In this document: positions 6,190-6,204 of the stretch, in pieces
Layout of the letters: the number at the start of each line of letters is the position of its first letter
Position numbering within the stretch: the first letter of the stretch is position 1
Assembly (NCBI GenBank): GCA_002371495.1
Contig: DFIX01000033.1
Span: 1-6,204 of the forward strand
Reading direction: 5' to 3'
DNA length: 6,204 bases
Origin: Eggerthellaceae bacterium UBA3686
Lineage (GTDB): Bacteria; Actinomycetota; Coriobacteriia; Coriobacteriales; Eggerthellaceae
Program-made: the position numbers and the translations under genes
The notes under the pieces: model-generated
What the model saw: only the letters and a program-made list of their open reading frames with translations
The model's database searches: none
What the model was told of the DNA's origin: nothing

Positions 6190-6204
6190 AAAGGGTCAGA
6201 CCCC
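6180..6204 (+). repeat. Palindromic repeat copy R6 (cut by window end), supplies the gatB stop
   Basis: The left arm AAATGTGTAAAAAGGGTC is identical to that of R2, followed by the central A at 6198 and GACCCC before the window ends. The TAA at 6187-6189 inside the arm is the gatB stop codon, in the same reading frame as in R2. The right arm beyond GACCCC is not visible. Confidence 0.9.

Noticed and set aside
16..6204. Repeats as terminal inverted repeats of transposons carrying the glycosyltransferase or gat genes
   Set aside because: Each copy is a full palindrome in itself, copies occur in both orientations and pairs, no transposase or target duplication is visible, and gatCAB is a core operon.

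Overview
This is a GC-rich window with G/C strongly favoured at third codon positions. It encodes four proteins, all on the + strand: a large glycosyltransferase, then the three subunits of the tRNA-dependent amidotransferase GatCAB in the order gatC-gatA-gatB. GatCAB implies the indirect route to Gln-tRNA(Gln) and/or Asn-tRNA(Asn). High GC, the gatCAB order and a cysteine-rich GatB suggest a high-GC actinobacterium. My best guess is the Coriobacteriia/Eggerthellaceae, but this rests on general resemblance and is not proven.

Layout. Positions 1-65 hold the probable tail of an unseen upstream gene, a palindromic repeat (R1) and a ribosome binding site. Positions 66-2342 encode a GT2-GT4 fusion glycosyltransferase. 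The 352-base gap 2343-2694 holds two palindromes in opposite orientation (R2, R3), a clean intrinsic terminator, a perfect TATAAT box and a leader made of about eight imperfect 13-base tandem repeats. gatC and gatA follow and share one base (TAATG). Positions 4500-4611 separate gatA from gatB and hold two more palindromes (R4, R5). gatB runs to 6189, and a sixth copy (R6) is cut by the window end.

The most unusual feature is this family of 37-base near-palindromes with a GGGTCAGACCCC core. A copy sits in every gene junction except the gatC-gatA overlap. Copies abut or overlap upstream stop codons, and two supply the stop codon themselves, adding Asn-Val to the proteins. Most copies carry the same off-centre A/C mismatch, which gives an otherwise symmetric element a direction. 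Each copy can form an RNA hairpin followed by U residues on either strand, so they may also act as transcription terminators or attenuators. They look like a REP/MITE-type dispersed element mobilised in trans, but no transposase is in the window. The second unusual feature is the 13-base repeat array in the gatCAB leader.

Functionally, GatC, GatA and GatB form one enzyme: GatA releases ammonia from glutamine, GatB activates and amidates the mischarged tRNA, and GatC stabilises the complex. The glycosyltransferase has no evident link to them and is separated by its own terminator.
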